64,000 bases of DNA from Vicinamibacteria bacterium (GCA_025994075.1 JAMQGV010000048.1:64001-128000), one strand, 5' to 3'; shown: positions 7,821-18,757, numbered from the stretch's first letter. Notes: generated from the sequence alone by a model not told the origin. Program-made: numbers and translations.

Positions 7821-8708
7821 TCAGCTCTCCCGGGCGATGACGCCGAGCAGCCAGGCGCGGAACGCGACCGCAGGCGGGTGCGACGCCCGATCCCGGGGGA
7901 CCACGAGGTAGTAGGAGCGGTCGCTGCGGTGGGGTCGATCGAGAGCGACGATCAGCTCCCCCTGGTCCAACTCGCGCTGAATCAGGAAGCGCGGCAGCAG
8001 CGCCGCCCCCATCCCGACCAGGGCGGCCTGCGCGGCGGTCAGGAGCTGCTCGAAGGTCATCCCGCTGCACTCGGTCACGTCCAGGCCCTGCGCCCGAAAC
8101 CAGGCCGGCCACGAGTCCGGCCGGCTGGCGATGTGGAGCAGTTCGGCCCCGCGCAGGTCCTCCGGCGAGCGGATCCCCTTTCGGGCGAGGAACTCCGGAG
8201 AGCACACCGGCACGACCTCCTCGCCCATCAGGTACGTGCAGTCGGCCCCGGGCCAGTCCGGCATGCCGAAGTGGATGGCGGCGTGGATTCCCGTATCGCG
8301 GAAGTCGAAGGGGGACAGCCGGGACAGGACGTTCACGGTCACTCCCGGGTGTGCCTTGAGGAAATGCGGCAGCCGCGGCATCAGCCAGCGAGTCCCGAAG
8401 CTGGGGAGCACCGCGAGGTGCAGGTTGCCGCCGCCAGGGTTGGCCATGAGCCGCAGCGACGCCGACAGGATGATCTCCAGGGCCGCGCGCATGTCGCGGG
8501 CATAGCTGTCGCCGGCGGCGGTGAGCACGATCGCGTTTCCCCGCCGTTCGAACAGCCGGGTTCCGAGGTGCCTCTCGAGGGAGATGATCTGCTTGCTGAC
8601 GGCGCCCTGGGTGAGGTTCATCTCCCGCGCGGCCGCAGTGAAGCTGCCGGTCCGGGCGGCGGCGTCAAACGCCTGGAGCATGCTCGTGCTGGGAAGGAAG
8701 CGTCTCAT
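7821..8708 (-). CDS. LysR-type transcriptional regulator (GcvA-like)
   Basis: 295 residues. Residues about 5-65 form the LysR winged helix-turn-helix, with FDAAARTGSFTAAAREMNL as the recognition region and a typical RLFERRG wing. The remainder is a periplasmic-binding-protein-like effector domain. The opening RRFLPSTSMLQAF is of the GcvA subgroup. It is convergent with the aminomutase operon, not divergent as is usual for LysR regulators of their neighbours, so control of that operon is possible but not shown. Start ATG at 8708. Confidence 0.9.
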   Translation of the reverse strand: MRRFLPSTSMLQAFDAAARTGSFTAAAREMNLTQGAVSKQIISLERHLGTRLFERRGNAIVLTAAGDSYARDMRAALEIILSASLRLMANPGGGNLHLAVLPSFGTRWLMPRLPHFLKAHPGVTVNVLSRLSPFDFRDTGIHAAIHFGMPDWPGADCTYLMGEEVVPVCSPEFLARKGIRSPEDLRGAELLHIASRPDSWPAWFRAQGLDVTECSGMTFEQLLTAAQAALVGMGAALLPRFLIQRELDQGELIVALDRPHRSDRSYYLVVPRDRASHPPAVAFRAWLLGVIARES

Positions 8709-8766
8709 CGGGCGTGTCCGTCCCCCGGCCCGGGCAAGATTCGGGGCCGGCGCTCGGCGTCGTTCG

Positions 8767-8772
8767 ATTCTA
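8767..8772 (-). promoter_or_regulatory. Possible -10 element upstream of the LysR gene
   Basis: On the minus strand this reads TAGAAT, close to the -10 consensus. No convincing -35 is seen at the right distance. It would start a transcript with a leader of about 50 bases before the LysR ATG. Confidence 0.3.
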
Positions 8773-8785
8773 GTCCGATGCTGCG

Positions 8786-10768
<1,983 letters not shown>

Positions 10769-10794
10769 TCGCTTCTCTCCTTGCGACAGGTTCG

Positions 10795-11850
10795 CTACTT
10801 CAGGCGCGCGGCGATCGCCGCACCGACCTCGCGGGTGCCGAGCCGGCCGCCGACGTCGACGGTCGTCTCTTCGGCCTCGACCGCCGCCCGGCACGCGGCC
10901 TCGATCCGCGCCGCCTCCTCGCGCCAGCCGAGGTGCTCGAGCATCAGGCCCGCGGTCAGGATCGCGCCCATCGGGTTGGCGACGTTCTTCCCCGCCAGCG
11001 GCGGCGACGAGCCGTGCACCGGCTCGAACAGCGACAGCTTGCCGGGGTGGATGTTGCCGGACGCGGCCATGCCCAGTCCGCCCTGCAGGCCCGCGGCCAG
11101 GTCGGTGACGATGTCGCCGAACATGTTCGAGGTCACGATCACCTCGAACTGTCCCGGCTCCCGCACCATCTGCAGCACCAGGTTGTCGACGTACAGATGG
11201 CGCGCCTCGATCGCGGGGTACTCCTTCGCCACCTCCCGGAACACGCGCAGCCACAGCTCGTGGGCGTGGACCAGCACGTTCGACTTGTCGGCCATCACCA
11301 CCCGCTTGCGCCCGCGCTCCGCCGCGAACGCGAAGGCGTGGCGCACGATGCGCTCGACGCCCTTGCGGGTGTTGAGGTCGATCTCGGTCGCGACCTCGTC
11401 GGGCGTGCCCTGCTTGAAGTGGCCGCCCATCATCACGTACAGCCCCTCGGTGTTCTCGCGGAACACCGCGAAGTCGACCTGGGCCGGCGTCTGGCCCTTG
11501 AGCGGGCACAGCCGCTCGTGGAACAGCTTGACCGGGCGGTAGTTGACGTAGAGGTCGAGCTTGAAGCGCAGGCCGAGCAGGATGTCGGCCGCGTGGCGGT
11601 TGTCGGGCACCCGCGGATCGCCCATGGCGCCGAGCAGAATCGCGTCGAAGTTCCCGACGAGGTGCGGGATCGCGTCGGCGGGCAGCGTGACGCCGGTCTT
11701 CAGGTAGTGGTCGGCGCCCCACTCGAACCGGGTCAGCGCGAGCTTCCGCCCCGCGCTCGCCGCGACCGCGCCGAGCGCGCGCTCGGCCTCCGCGATCACC
11801 TCGACGCCGATCCCGTCCCCGGGGATCACCGCGATCCTCAACTCCGACAT
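10795..11850 (-). CDS. Isopropylmalate/isocitrate-type NAD(P)-dependent beta-decarboxylating dehydrogenase
   Basis: 351 residues. The enzyme oxidises and decarboxylates a 2-hydroxy acid. VIPGDGIG at the N-terminus is diagnostic. RFKLDLYVNYRPVKL carries the substrate-carboxylate arginines, and the metal and substrate residues lie in DKSNVL, VDNLVLQ and SNMFGDIVTDLAAGLQGGLG. HPGKLSLFEPVHGSSP is the NAD-binding region. The length suits LeuB, the D-malate/tartrate group or NAD isocitrate dehydrogenase. The neighbouring aconitase-family enzyme fits leucine synthesis or a citrate-to-oxoglutarate pair equally well. No leuA is in the window. ATG start at 11850. Confidence 0.88.
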   Translation of the reverse strand: MSELRIAVIPGDGIGVEVIAEAERALGAVAASAGRKLALTRFEWGADHYLKTGVTLPADAIPHLVGNFDAILLGAMGDPRVPDNRHAADILLGLRFKLDLYVNYRPVKLFHERLCPLKGQTPAQVDFAVFRENTEGLYVMMGGHFKQGTPDEVATEIDLNTRKGVERIVRHAFAFAAERGRKRVVMADKSNVLVHAHELWLRVFREVAKEYPAIEARHLYVDNLVLQMVREPGQFEVIVTSNMFGDIVTDLAAGLQGGLGMAASGNIHPGKLSLFEPVHGSSPPLAGKNVANPMGAILTAGLMLEHLGWREEAARIEAACRAAVEAEETTVDVGGRLGTREVGAAIAARLK

Positions 11851-11863
11851 CCGCCTTCCTCTC

Positions 11864-12028
11864 TCAGATCCGGCCCAGCAGCCAGCCGGCGGTCACCGCG
11901 CCCACGACCATCGCCACGAACACCTTGACGCCGAACGCGCGCTGCTGGCCCGGCTCGTCGCGCAGCAGCAGCGCGAACACGAACGAGACGAGGCCCGAGA
12001 AGGCGACGAGCAGCGCGAGATGACTCAC
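11864..12028 (-). CDS. 54-residue two-pass membrane protein of unknown function
   Basis: Translation from the GTG at 12028 gives 54 residues: a hydrophobic segment at about 3-22, a charged loop RDEPGQQR, a second hydrophobic segment at about 34-52, then a stop. The GTG overlaps the stop of the DUF6677-like gene (GTGA), and the dehydrogenase gene follows 13 bases later, so it is inside the operon. The overlap and clean two-helix pattern support a real gene. No family recognised. Confidence 0.6.
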   Translation of the reverse strand: MSHLALLVAFSGLVSFVFALLLRDEPGQQRAFGVKVFVAMVVGAVTAGWLLGRI

Positions 12029-12405
12029 CGTCGGCGCCCCGCGGCCGTGTCGGCGGCGTCGAGGGCCACCAGCAGGTTGAGCAGGCCCGCCACCTCGGTG
12101 AACGTGTTCCCGTAATCGTAGCCGGGGTCGATCGGCCGCCCCAGCGGCTCGGCGATCAGCCGGGCGAGCGCGTACGGCCCCCCGATCGCCACCTGGGCCG
12201 CCCAGCGCAGGTAGCCCAGCGGGTCGTCGAACCCGGTCGGCAGGGCGAGCCGCGCGTGCAGCGCGACGCCGAGGCCGAACAGCAGTCCCAGGGCCGCGAG
12301 GAAGGCGACGCCGCGCCGGGCCTTGCCGGCGTAGACGTGGCCCGCGCCGGGCGCGACGAACGCCAGCAGGGCCGCGAGCAGCGGGGATCTCGTTCGCGCG
12401 TCCAA
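12025..12405 (-). CDS. Small membrane protein resembling DUF6677/TM2-like family
   Basis: 126 residues beginning at a TTG. The early segment LLAALLAFVAPGAGHVYAGKARRG has the PG-G--Y-G signature common to TM2-like and DUF6677 proteins: one hydrophobic segment, a glycine/tyrosine turn and a second hydrophobic segment. A further membrane segment follows. It heads the operon that ends with the aconitase-family enzyme. Its promoter lies immediately upstream, leaving almost no leader. Role unknown; the family link is from memory. Confidence 0.7.
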   Translation of the reverse strand: MDARTRSPLLAALLAFVAPGAGHVYAGKARRGVAFLAALGLLFGLGVALHARLALPTGFDDPLGYLRWAAQVAIGGPYALARLIAEPLGRPIDPGYDYGNTFTEVAGLLNLLVALDAADTAAGRRR

Positions 12406-12413
12406 GACCGGCG

Positions 12414-12443
12414 ATCGTACGGGCCCGAACGAAGCGAGGTCAA
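12414..12443 (-). promoter_or_regulatory. Predicted promoter of the minus-strand operon ending at 8786
   Basis: On the minus strand TTGACC (12443-12438) and TACGAT (12419-12414) are 18 bases apart. The expected start near 12407 is only about two bases ahead of the TTG at 12405, so the mRNA would be leaderless. Confidence 0.5.
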
Positions 12444-12500
12444 GGCGCGGCGCCGCGGAATGAGTAAGATCGGAAGCAGGGGGACGTCACGAAGCAGAAC

Positions 12501-14357
12501 ATGAATCAGCGCCTTGGACTCGGCGCGCGCGGGCTGGCCGCGCTCGCCATCACGCTCTCGACCGGCCTGGGGGCCGCCGCGCAGGAGGTGCCCTTCTATC
12601 CGCTCGAGGAGGTGAAGCCCGGCCAGAAGGGAGTCGGCCGCACGGTGTTCTCGGGCACCCAGGTCGTCGACTTCGACGTCGAGGTGATCGGCCTGCTCGA
12701 GAACTTCGGGCCCAGGCAGAGCATGGTGCTGGCCCGGCTCAGCGGCGGCCCGCTGGCCGAGACGGGCGTCATCGCCGGCATGAGCGGCAGCCCCGTCTAC
12801 ATCGACGGCAAGCTGCTGGGCGCCGTCGCCTACGGCTTCCCGTTCAGCAAGCAGACGATCGCCGGCATCACGCCGATCGGCGAGATGGTCGACGCGGCGA
12901 AGGCCGCCCCCGCCGCGCCGCGAGCCGCCAGCGCCCGCTTCCCCGCTTCGGCGTTCGGGCCCGAGGCCTTCGCGCTGCCGCTCTCGCGCGCCGCGCTGGT
13001 GGCCCCGTTCGTCGAGCCAGGCCGGCTGGCCGCCGTCGCGCGAGTGCCGCGCGCGAATGCGAGCGGCGGAGCGGGCCCGGCGCTGGCGCCGCTCCACCTG
13101 CCGCTCGCCTTCTCCGGGTTCGACCGCGGCGCCTTCGAGGCCGCGCGCGGCCTGTTCGAGAGCCTCGGCTTCGCGCCGGTGTTCACCGCTTCGCCGCGCG
13201 GCGTGCCGCCGGGCCCGCTGCCGGACCTCGCGCCCGGCGGTGCCGTCGGCGTCTCGCTGGTCGAAGGCGACTTCGACCTCTCGGCCACGGGCACCATCAC
13301 CCACATCGACAAGGGCCGCGTCTACGCCTTCGGCCACCCGTTCTACAACCTCGGGCCCACCCGCTTCCCGATGAAGAAGGCCTACGTGTTCGACGTGTTC
13401 CCGAGCCTGTACCAGTCGTGGAAGATCTCGTCGCCCGCGAGCGAGGCCGTCGGCACGATGGACCAGGACCGCGCCACCGCGATCGCCGGCCCGCTGGGTC
13501 CGGCGCCGCGCATGATCCCGGTGACGGTGACGCTCAAGACGAGCCGCGGCGACGAGCGCCGCTTCGAACTGCGGGTCGTCGAGGACGAGCTCTTCACGCC
13601 GGTGCTCGCGTATCTCTCGGTCTACTCGGTGTTGCAGGCCAACGAGCGCGCCTACGGCACCCAGACCGTCCGCCTCGAGGCCCGGCTCGCGCTCGACGGG
13701 CGCCCGGAGGTCCGGGTCGAAGACCTGCTGACCGAGAGCAACCCCTCGCTGCTGGCCTCCGGCCTCGCCGCCGCCCCGCTCGCGTACCTGATGGCCAACT
13801 CGCTGGAGCCGGTCCGCGTCTCGGGCCTGACGATCACGGTCGAGTCCTACGAGGACGAGCGCAGCGCGCGCCTGGAACGGGTCTGGGTCGAGGCGCCGGG
13901 GCCGCTGCGGCCGGGCACGACGGTCTCGATCAAGTCCGCGCTGCGCGGCTTCCGCGGCGACGTCACCGTCGAGTCGGTGCCGTTCCGCATCCCGGACAGC
14001 GCGCCGGCCGGCAACTACACGCTGCTGGTGGCCGATGGCGACGCGCTCACGCTGTTCGAGCAGCGGGAGCTGCGCCAGCGCTACGAACCGCGCACCCTCG
14101 ACCAGTTGATCCGCGCGATCAACGGCCTCCGCCGCAGCGACCGGCTGTACTACCGGCTGGTGCGGCTGGAAGACGGCGCGGTGGTCGGCGGCGAGTGGCT
14201 GCCCGCGCTGCCACCCTCGATGCTGTCGGTGCTGGGCGCGACCCAGGGCGCCGAGCCGCTGGTCCGCACCCGCACCGCCTCCGCGTGGGACTTCGAGCTG
14301 CCGCTGCCGTTCGCCGTGCGCGGCAGCCGCAGCCTTCCTTTCGTCGTCGAGCGCTGA
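12501..14357 (+). CDS. Secreted SpoIVB-type serine peptidase (family S55) domain protein
   Basis: 618 residues. A signal peptide (about 1-28) precedes PLEEVKPGQKGVGRTVF, the usual start of S55 domains. The nucleophile motif GMSGSP is at residues 93-98, and a histidine follows in AFGHPFYN after the GTITHIDKGRV turn. The S55 family is named from the SpoIVB sporulation peptidase, but long non-sporulation relatives occur in Acidobacteria. The C-terminal half (about 330-618) has no motif I recognise; it may be a beta-rich binding region. It is 29 bases ahead of the propeller-protein gene, so they probably form one secreted-protein unit. Enzymatic activity inferred. Confidence 0.85.
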   Translation: MNQRLGLGARGLAALAITLSTGLGAAAQEVPFYPLEEVKPGQKGVGRTVFSGTQVVDFDVEVIGLLENFGPRQSMVLARLSGGPLAETGVIAGMSGSPVYIDGKLLGAVAYGFPFSKQTIAGITPIGEMVDAAKAAPAAPRAASARFPASAFGPEAFALPLSRAALVAPFVEPGRLAAVARVPRANASGGAGPALAPLHLPLAFSGFDRGAFEAARGLFESLGFAPVFTASPRGVPPGPLPDLAPGGAVGVSLVEGDFDLSATGTITHIDKGRVYAFGHPFYNLGPTRFPMKKAYVFDVFPSLYQSWKISSPASEAVGTMDQDRATAIAGPLGPAPRMIPVTVTLKTSRGDERRFELRVVEDELFTPVLAYLSVYSVLQANERAYGTQTVRLEARLALDGRPEVRVEDLLTESNPSLLASGLAAAPLAYLMANSLEPVRVSGLTITVESYEDERSARLERVWVEAPGPLRPGTTVSIKSALRGFRGDVTVESVPFRIPDSAPAGNYTLLVADGDALTLFEQRELRQRYEPRTLDQLIRAINGLRRSDRLYYRLVRLEDGAVVGGEWLPALPPSMLSVLGATQGAEPLVRTRTASAWDFELPLPFAVRGSRSLPFVVER

Positions 14358-14386
14358 TCCCCAACGAACCCGTGCAAGGAGCCTGC

Positions 14387-16591
14387 ATGAACGCGCTGCG
14401 CGTCGCGCTCGCCGCCGTCTTCGTCGCCGCCCCCGTTTTCGCCGTCCAGCCGCAACTGCACCGCATCGAGGGCGCGTCCGACTTCCTCGAGGGCGAGCTC
14501 GAGAACCTGGCCGTCGATTCGCTCGGCCGGCTGCGCCTGGCCGGGCGGACCGCCCTCGTGCACGACCCGGGCGCGCCGTACGCGTGGGCCGTCGTGCGCG
14601 ACGGCAAGGGCCACGTCTACGTCGGCACCGGCAACGACGGCAAGGTCTTCGCCATCGGCCCCGACGGCGCGGCGAAGGAGCTGTTCGACTCCCCCGAGCT
14701 CGAGGTGCACGCCCTCGCGCTCGGCCCCGACGGCAAGCTCTACGCGGCCACCTCGCCGGACGGCAAGGTCTACGCGATCGACCGCAAGGAGGGCAAGGTC
14801 GAGACGTTCTACGACCCCGCCGACAAGTACATCTGGGGCCTGGCGTTCGACGGGCAGGGCCAGCTCTACGTGGCGACGGGCGCAGAGGCGAAGCTGCACC
14901 GCGTGAACGCGAAGGGCGAAGGCGTGATCGTGCTGACCTCCGCGGAGACCCACTTCACGGCCCTCGCAGTCGACGCCCGCGGCCACGCCTTCGTCGGCTC
15001 GGCGCCGGGCGGCATCGTCTACGAGGTCGACCCGAAGGGCGTCGGCCGCGTGCTGGCTGACACCGGCTACAAGGAAGTGAAGGCGCTGGTGCCGACCGCG
15101 AGAGGCGGAACCTGGGTCGCCGCGGTCGACGGCCGCGACCTTGCGGCCGATCGCTCGCGGCCCGCGCCCGCGGCGACGCCGGCTCCCACGCCTTCGGCTC
15201 CGGCGCCCGCCGTCGACGCGACGACGGCGCAGCCGCCCGGGTTCGAGGGCGTCGCGGTCGTGGTGAGCGCCGCAGCACCCGTGGCCACGCCCCCGCGCGG
15301 TCCCCAGAAGGGGGCCGTGCTGCTGCTCGGGCCCGAAGGCGATGCCGAGACCGTGTGGACGTCGAGCGACGAGACGCCGCTTTCGCTCGCGCCCGTCGCC
15401 GACGGTGTTCACCTCGGCACCGGCGCGGCGCGCGGCAAGCTGTACCACCTGCGCGCCGACCGCTCGTGGACGCTGCTCGCTTCGTTCGCGGCCCAGCAGG
15501 TGACGGGCCTCGCGGCGGCGGACGGCGGGCTCGTCGCGGCGCTCTCCAACCCGGGCCAGGTGCAGCGGCTCGGCGCGGCGCCGGCCGCCGAGGGCACCTT
15601 CACGAGCAAGGTGAAGGACACCGAGACGCTGTCGGCCTGGGGCCAGCTCGCGTGGAGCGCGACCCTTCCCCGCGGCGCCCGTGTCGAGATGCAGACGCGC
15701 AGCGGCAACACGGCCGTCCCCGACACGACCTGGTCGGCGTGGTCGCCAGCCCTCACCGCGGCGGCTGGTGCCGCGGCGAGCAGCCCGCGCGGACGCTTCG
15801 TGCAGGTGCGCGCCACGTTGCGCGGCGAAGGCGGCGCGAGCCCGGTGCTCGACGGCATCCGGCTCGCCTACCTGCAGCGCAACCTGCGCCCCAGCGTCGC
15901 GGCCATCGTCGTGCACCCGCCCGGCGACGCCTTCGGCCGCCCGCTGACGGTCAGCGCCGACACCGAGATCCTCGGCCTCGACCCGGGAGCGGGGCCGCAG
16001 CTCGCGCGGCCCGGGACCCGGCCCCGCGTGTCCAACGTCGCCATGTCGCGCCGGCTCTACGTGCGCGGCTTGCAGACCTTCACGTGGCGCGCGGACGACC
16101 CCAACGGCGACGAGCTGCGCTTCGACCTGCACTACCGCCGCGTCGGCGACGCCCACTTCCGCCCCCTGGCCCGCGACCTCGACGACGTCGTCTTCACCTG
16201 GGACACCTCGACGGTGCCGAACGGGCGCTACTTCGTCCGGGTCACGGCCAACGACTCGCCGTCCAACCCGGCCGACCTGGCCCAGAGCGGCGACCGCGAA
16301 AGCTTGGCCTTCGACGTCGACAACACGCCGCCGGTCGTCGAGGCGAAGCTCGAGGGCGGGTTCGTGAAGGCGAAGGCGACCGACGCCGACACCGCGATCC
16401 GCTCCCTCGAGTGGGCACTCGACGGATCGCACTGGCGGGCGCTGCACCCGGAGGACGGCCTGAGCGACTCGGGCGTGGAGGCTTTCTCCTTCCCGGCGCC
16501 CACGGGTGAGGGGCCCGGCCCGCACGTCCTGGTGCTGCGCGCGACCGACCGCCTCGGCAACGTCGGAACCACGCGCCTCGAGCTCCCCTGA
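14387..16591 (+). CDS. Secreted beta-propeller protein with C-terminal fibronectin-like domains
   Basis: 734 residues. An N-terminal signal sequence ends near AVFA (about 20). Residues about 60-230 hold at least four blade-like repeats with the pattern G-(V/L)Y-(V/A)-T/G---GKV(Y/F)AID, for example GHVYVGTGNDGKVFAIG and GKLYAATSPDGKVYAID. A Pro/Ala-rich low-complexity linker (about 258-285) and a weaker propeller half follow. The C-terminus (about 545-734) looks like two Ig/fibronectin-like modules, with DDPNGDELRFDLHYR and NTPPVVEAKLEG. No catalytic motif is seen. It probably binds a ligand outside the inner membrane, perhaps with the S55 protein upstream. The last four bases overlap the next gene. 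Confidence 0.82.
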   Translation: MNALRVALAAVFVAAPVFAVQPQLHRIEGASDFLEGELENLAVDSLGRLRLAGRTALVHDPGAPYAWAVVRDGKGHVYVGTGNDGKVFAIGPDGAAKELFDSPELEVHALALGPDGKLYAATSPDGKVYAIDRKEGKVETFYDPADKYIWGLAFDGQGQLYVATGAEAKLHRVNAKGEGVIVLTSAETHFTALAVDARGHAFVGSAPGGIVYEVDPKGVGRVLADTGYKEVKALVPTARGGTWVAAVDGRDLAADRSRPAPAATPAPTPSAPAPAVDATTAQPPGFEGVAVVVSAAAPVATPPRGPQKGAVLLLGPEGDAETVWTSSDETPLSLAPVADGVHLGTGAARGKLYHLRADRSWTLLASFAAQQVTGLAAADGGLVAALSNPGQVQRLGAAPAAEGTFTSKVKDTETLSAWGQLAWSATLPRGARVEMQTRSGNTAVPDTTWSAWSPALTAAAGAAASSPRGRFVQVRATLRGEGGASPVLDGIRLAYLQRNLRPSVAAIVVHPPGDAFGRPLTVSADTEILGLDPGAGPQLARPGTRPRVSNVAMSRRLYVRGLQTFTWRADDPNGDELRFDLHYRRVGDAHFRPLARDLDDVVFTWDTSTVPNGRYFVRVTANDSPSNPADLAQSGDRESLAFDVDNTPPVVEAKLEGGFVKAKATDADTAIRSLEWALDGSHWRALHPEDGLSDSGVEAFSFPAPTGEGPGPHVLVLRATDRLGNVGTTRLELP

Positions 16592-17496
16592 AGCTGCTGC
16601 TCGCGCGTGCGGGCGCGCTGGGCGACGTGCTGCTGCTGCGGCCCGCGCTCGACGCGCTCCGCGCCGCGGGTCACGAGGCGCTGCTGCTGGCCCCGGCGCG
16701 CACCGCGTCGGTGCTGGTTCGCGGCGGGGCGCTCGATGCCTCGGGGCTGCTCGATGCGGACGCGCCGGCATGGGCCTTCGTGGCCACCGGAGCGCCAGCG
16801 CCGCCCGCGGCCCGAGATCGGCTCGGCGACCTCGACGTCGCGATCGCGTTCACGACCCGGGCCACGACGGCACGGGCGCTCGAAGGGATCGCGCCGATCG
16901 TCGTGACGCGCGCGCCCTGGCCCGAGCCCGGGCACCGATCCGCCGCCGTCGCGAGCCTCGAGACCGTGGCCCGCTGGGCCCCGCCGGTCGCGCCGCGCGC
17001 GCTGCGCCCGCACGCCGAAGACGTCGCCGCCGTCGCGTCGCTGCGCCTGCGCCTGCCCGAGCGCTTCGTCGCGCTGCACCCGGGGAGCGGTTCGGCGCGC
17101 AAGAACTGGCCGCACTTTCCGGCTCTCGCCGCCCGCCTCGCGGAGCCGGCGCTGGTCGTGGTCGGCCCCGCCGAGGAGGAACGCGGGTTCGATCCTGCCG
17201 CCTGGCCGACGGGCGTGACGTTCGCGCGCGGGCTGAGTGCGGGCCAGGTCGGCGCCTTGCTGGCCGACGCGGGTCTCGTGGTCGCCAACGACGGGGGCAT
17301 CGCCCACCTGGCGGCCGCCTTCGACGCCCCGGTGCTCGCCCTCTACGGCCCCACCGACCCGGAGACCTGGGCGCCGTGGGGCGAGCGCGTGACGACGCTT
17401 CGCGCGCCCGCGGCCTCGCTCGCCGACCTCGCCGTCGACGACGTCGTGGCCTACGTGGAGGGCGCGCGCACCTCCGTGCGGCTGATCAGCCGATAG
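16588..17496 (+). CDS. Glycosyltransferase family 9 (heptosyltransferase-like), CTG start
   Basis: 302 residues. GT9 enzymes add heptose or related sugars to lipopolysaccharide core. The N-terminal loop ARAGALGDVLLLRPAL, the LHPGSGSARKNWP donor-binding motif (about 168-180) and ANDGGIAHLAAAF with YGPTDP all match. The usual family start (LKLLLARAGALGD) is only retained if translation starts at CTG 16588, which overlaps the previous stop as CTGA. The first ATG/GTG/TTG in frame is GTG 16627, which removes the nucleotide-sugar loop. The 3' end overlaps the convergent anti-sigma gene by 46 bases. Confidence 0.87.
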   Translation: MKLLLARAGALGDVLLLRPALDALRAAGHEALLLAPARTASVLVRGGALDASGLLDADAPAWAFVATGAPAPPAARDRLGDLDVAIAFTTRATTARALEGIAPIVVTRAPWPEPGHRSAAVASLETVARWAPPVAPRALRPHAEDVAAVASLRLRLPERFVALHPGSGSARKNWPHFPALAARLAEPALVVVGPAEEERGFDPAAWPTGVTFARGLSAGQVGALLADAGLVVANDGGIAHLAAAFDAPVLALYGPTDPETWAPWGERVTTLRAPAASLADLAVDDVVAYVEGARTSVRLISR

Positions 17497-18140
17497 AGGC
17501 TGACCGCGACGGGCCGCCCCTGGAAGCGCCCGGGCTCGAAGCGTTCCTGACGCAGGGCGTCGGCCAGCGGAGCCGCATAGGCGGCGTCGCCGCCGAGCAC
17601 GCGGACGGCGCTCACCCGCCCGTCGCGGGTGACCACCGTCTCGACGAACCAGCTCCGGTCGGCCGGCGCTCCGGCGAGCGCGTCGTCGAGCGACGCGCTC
17701 TGCGTCAGTCGCGGCGCCAGCACGTCCGACGACAGCGACAGCGGCTGGCTCTCGCTGCCGAAGCCGAGCGCCCCCGCCGGCGCCGGCACCGTGGGCCGCA
17801 CCGGGACCATCAGGATCGGCAGCGCCATCAGGCAGAACGCCGCCACCGCGACCGGCGCGAACCGCGGCCGGAGCAGCGGCCGGCCCGGCCGCAGCAGGTG
17901 TCGCACCGCGGGCTTGCGCGCCTCCAGCTCGAGCCGTTCGCGGACCCGCGTCGCGATCGGGTCCGGCGACGACTCGCGCGGCAGCGCGGCCATCATCTCG
18001 AGCGCGCAGCGCAGCGCGTCGAACTCGGCGCGACACGCCGCGCACGACTCCAGGTGCCTCGCCAGGAACCGGGCGTGGGCAGGGGCCAGCTCGCCGTCGA
18101 GGTACTCCGAGAACATCGCTCGCACGTCCCGGCAGCTCAT
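17451..18140 (-). CDS. Anti-sigma factor with zinc-finger (zf-HC2) and TonB-C-like domain
   Basis: 229 residues. The N-terminus has the anti-sigma zinc-binding motif HLESCAACRAEF (H-X3-C-X2-C; about 28-36) after an acidic YLDGEL segment. A single membrane helix lies near 95-112 (VAVAAFCLMALPILMVP). The periplasmic C-terminus (about 160-225) resembles the TonB C-terminal fold: VETVVTRDGRVSAVRVLGG and the RFEPGRFQGRPVAVSL strand. It would hold the cognate ECF sigma factor, whose gene overlaps its start by 4 bases (ATGA), and may sense an envelope signal through the C-terminal domain. Confidence 0.85.
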   Translation of the reverse strand: MSCRDVRAMFSEYLDGELAPAHARFLARHLESCAACRAEFDALRCALEMMAALPRESSPDPIATRVRERLELEARKPAVRHLLRPGRPLLRPRFAPVAVAAFCLMALPILMVPVRPTVPAPAGALGFGSESQPLSLSSDVLAPRLTQSASLDDALAGAPADRSWFVETVVTRDGRVSAVRVLGGDAAYAAPLADALRQERFEPGRFQGRPVAVSLYRLISRTEVRAPST

Positions 18141-18757
18141 CGCGTGGCCTCCGGCGCGCACAGCCGGGCGCGGAGCGCGTCGCGAGCTCGCGCCAGCCGG
18201 CTCTTCACGGTCCCCTCGGCGATGCCGAGGCTGTGGGCGATCTCCTCGCAGGTGAGCCCCTCGACCTCGCGCAGCACCAGCACCGCGCGGTGGTCGAAGG
18301 ACAGCGCGAGCAGCGCGCGCTGCACGCGCTCGGCCTGCTCGCGGCGGCGCACCGTGTCGTAGGGCGAGTCGCCACCCTGGGCGAGCCGCGACTCGTCGCG
18401 GGCGCTCAGGTCCTCGAGGCCGACGCTGCGGTCCCGGCGCCGCCGCATCCACAGCCGACGCCGGTTGCGGCAGAGGTTGACGACGATGCGGTAGATCCAG
18501 GTGCGCAGCGAGCTGCGCTCCTCGAAGCGGCCGAGCGTGCGGTAGACCTGCAGGAACACGTCCTGCGAGACGTCGCGCGCCTCGTCCGGGTTCCCCAGCA
18601 TGCGCAGCGCGAGGTTGAACACCATCGTCTCGTGCAGCGCGACGAGCCGCGCAAAGGCCGCGGCGTCGCCGCCGCGGCACTGCGCGAGGAGGCTGCGCTC
18701 GGCGGATGCCGCGCCCAGCGTCTCGACGGTACCGATCGCGAATTCGCCCGCGGCCAT
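18137..18757 (-). CDS. ECF (RpoE-like) sigma-70 family RNA polymerase sigma factor
   Basis: 206 residues from the ATG at 18757, with GGGAGG upstream; an in-frame start at 18781 is less likely. Sigma region 2 is at about 22-95 (FARLVALHETMVFNLALRML, then EDARDVSQDVF-like and LRTWIYRIVVN). Region 4 is at about 140-190 (SFDHRAVLVLREVEGL, then EEIAHSLGIAEGTVKSRLARAR). There is no region 1 or 3, as in ECF factors. It is translationally coupled to the anti-sigma gene. A GGAACC...TGTC candidate promoter upstream suggests autoregulation. Confidence 0.93.
   Translation of the reverse strand: MAAGEFAIGTVETLGAASAERSLLAQCRGGDAAAFARLVALHETMVFNLALRMLGNPDEARDVSQDVFLQVYRTLGRFEERSSLRTWIYRIVVNLCRNRRRLWMRRRRDRSVGLEDLSARDESRLAQGGDSPYDTVRRREQAERVQRALLALSFDHRAVLVLREVEGLTCEEIAHSLGIAEGTVKSRLARARDALRARLCAPEATR

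Noticed and set aside
14150..16771. 873-codon minus-strand frame opposite the propeller gene
   Set aside because: Antisense shadow; the plus-strand protein has a signal peptide and clear repeats.
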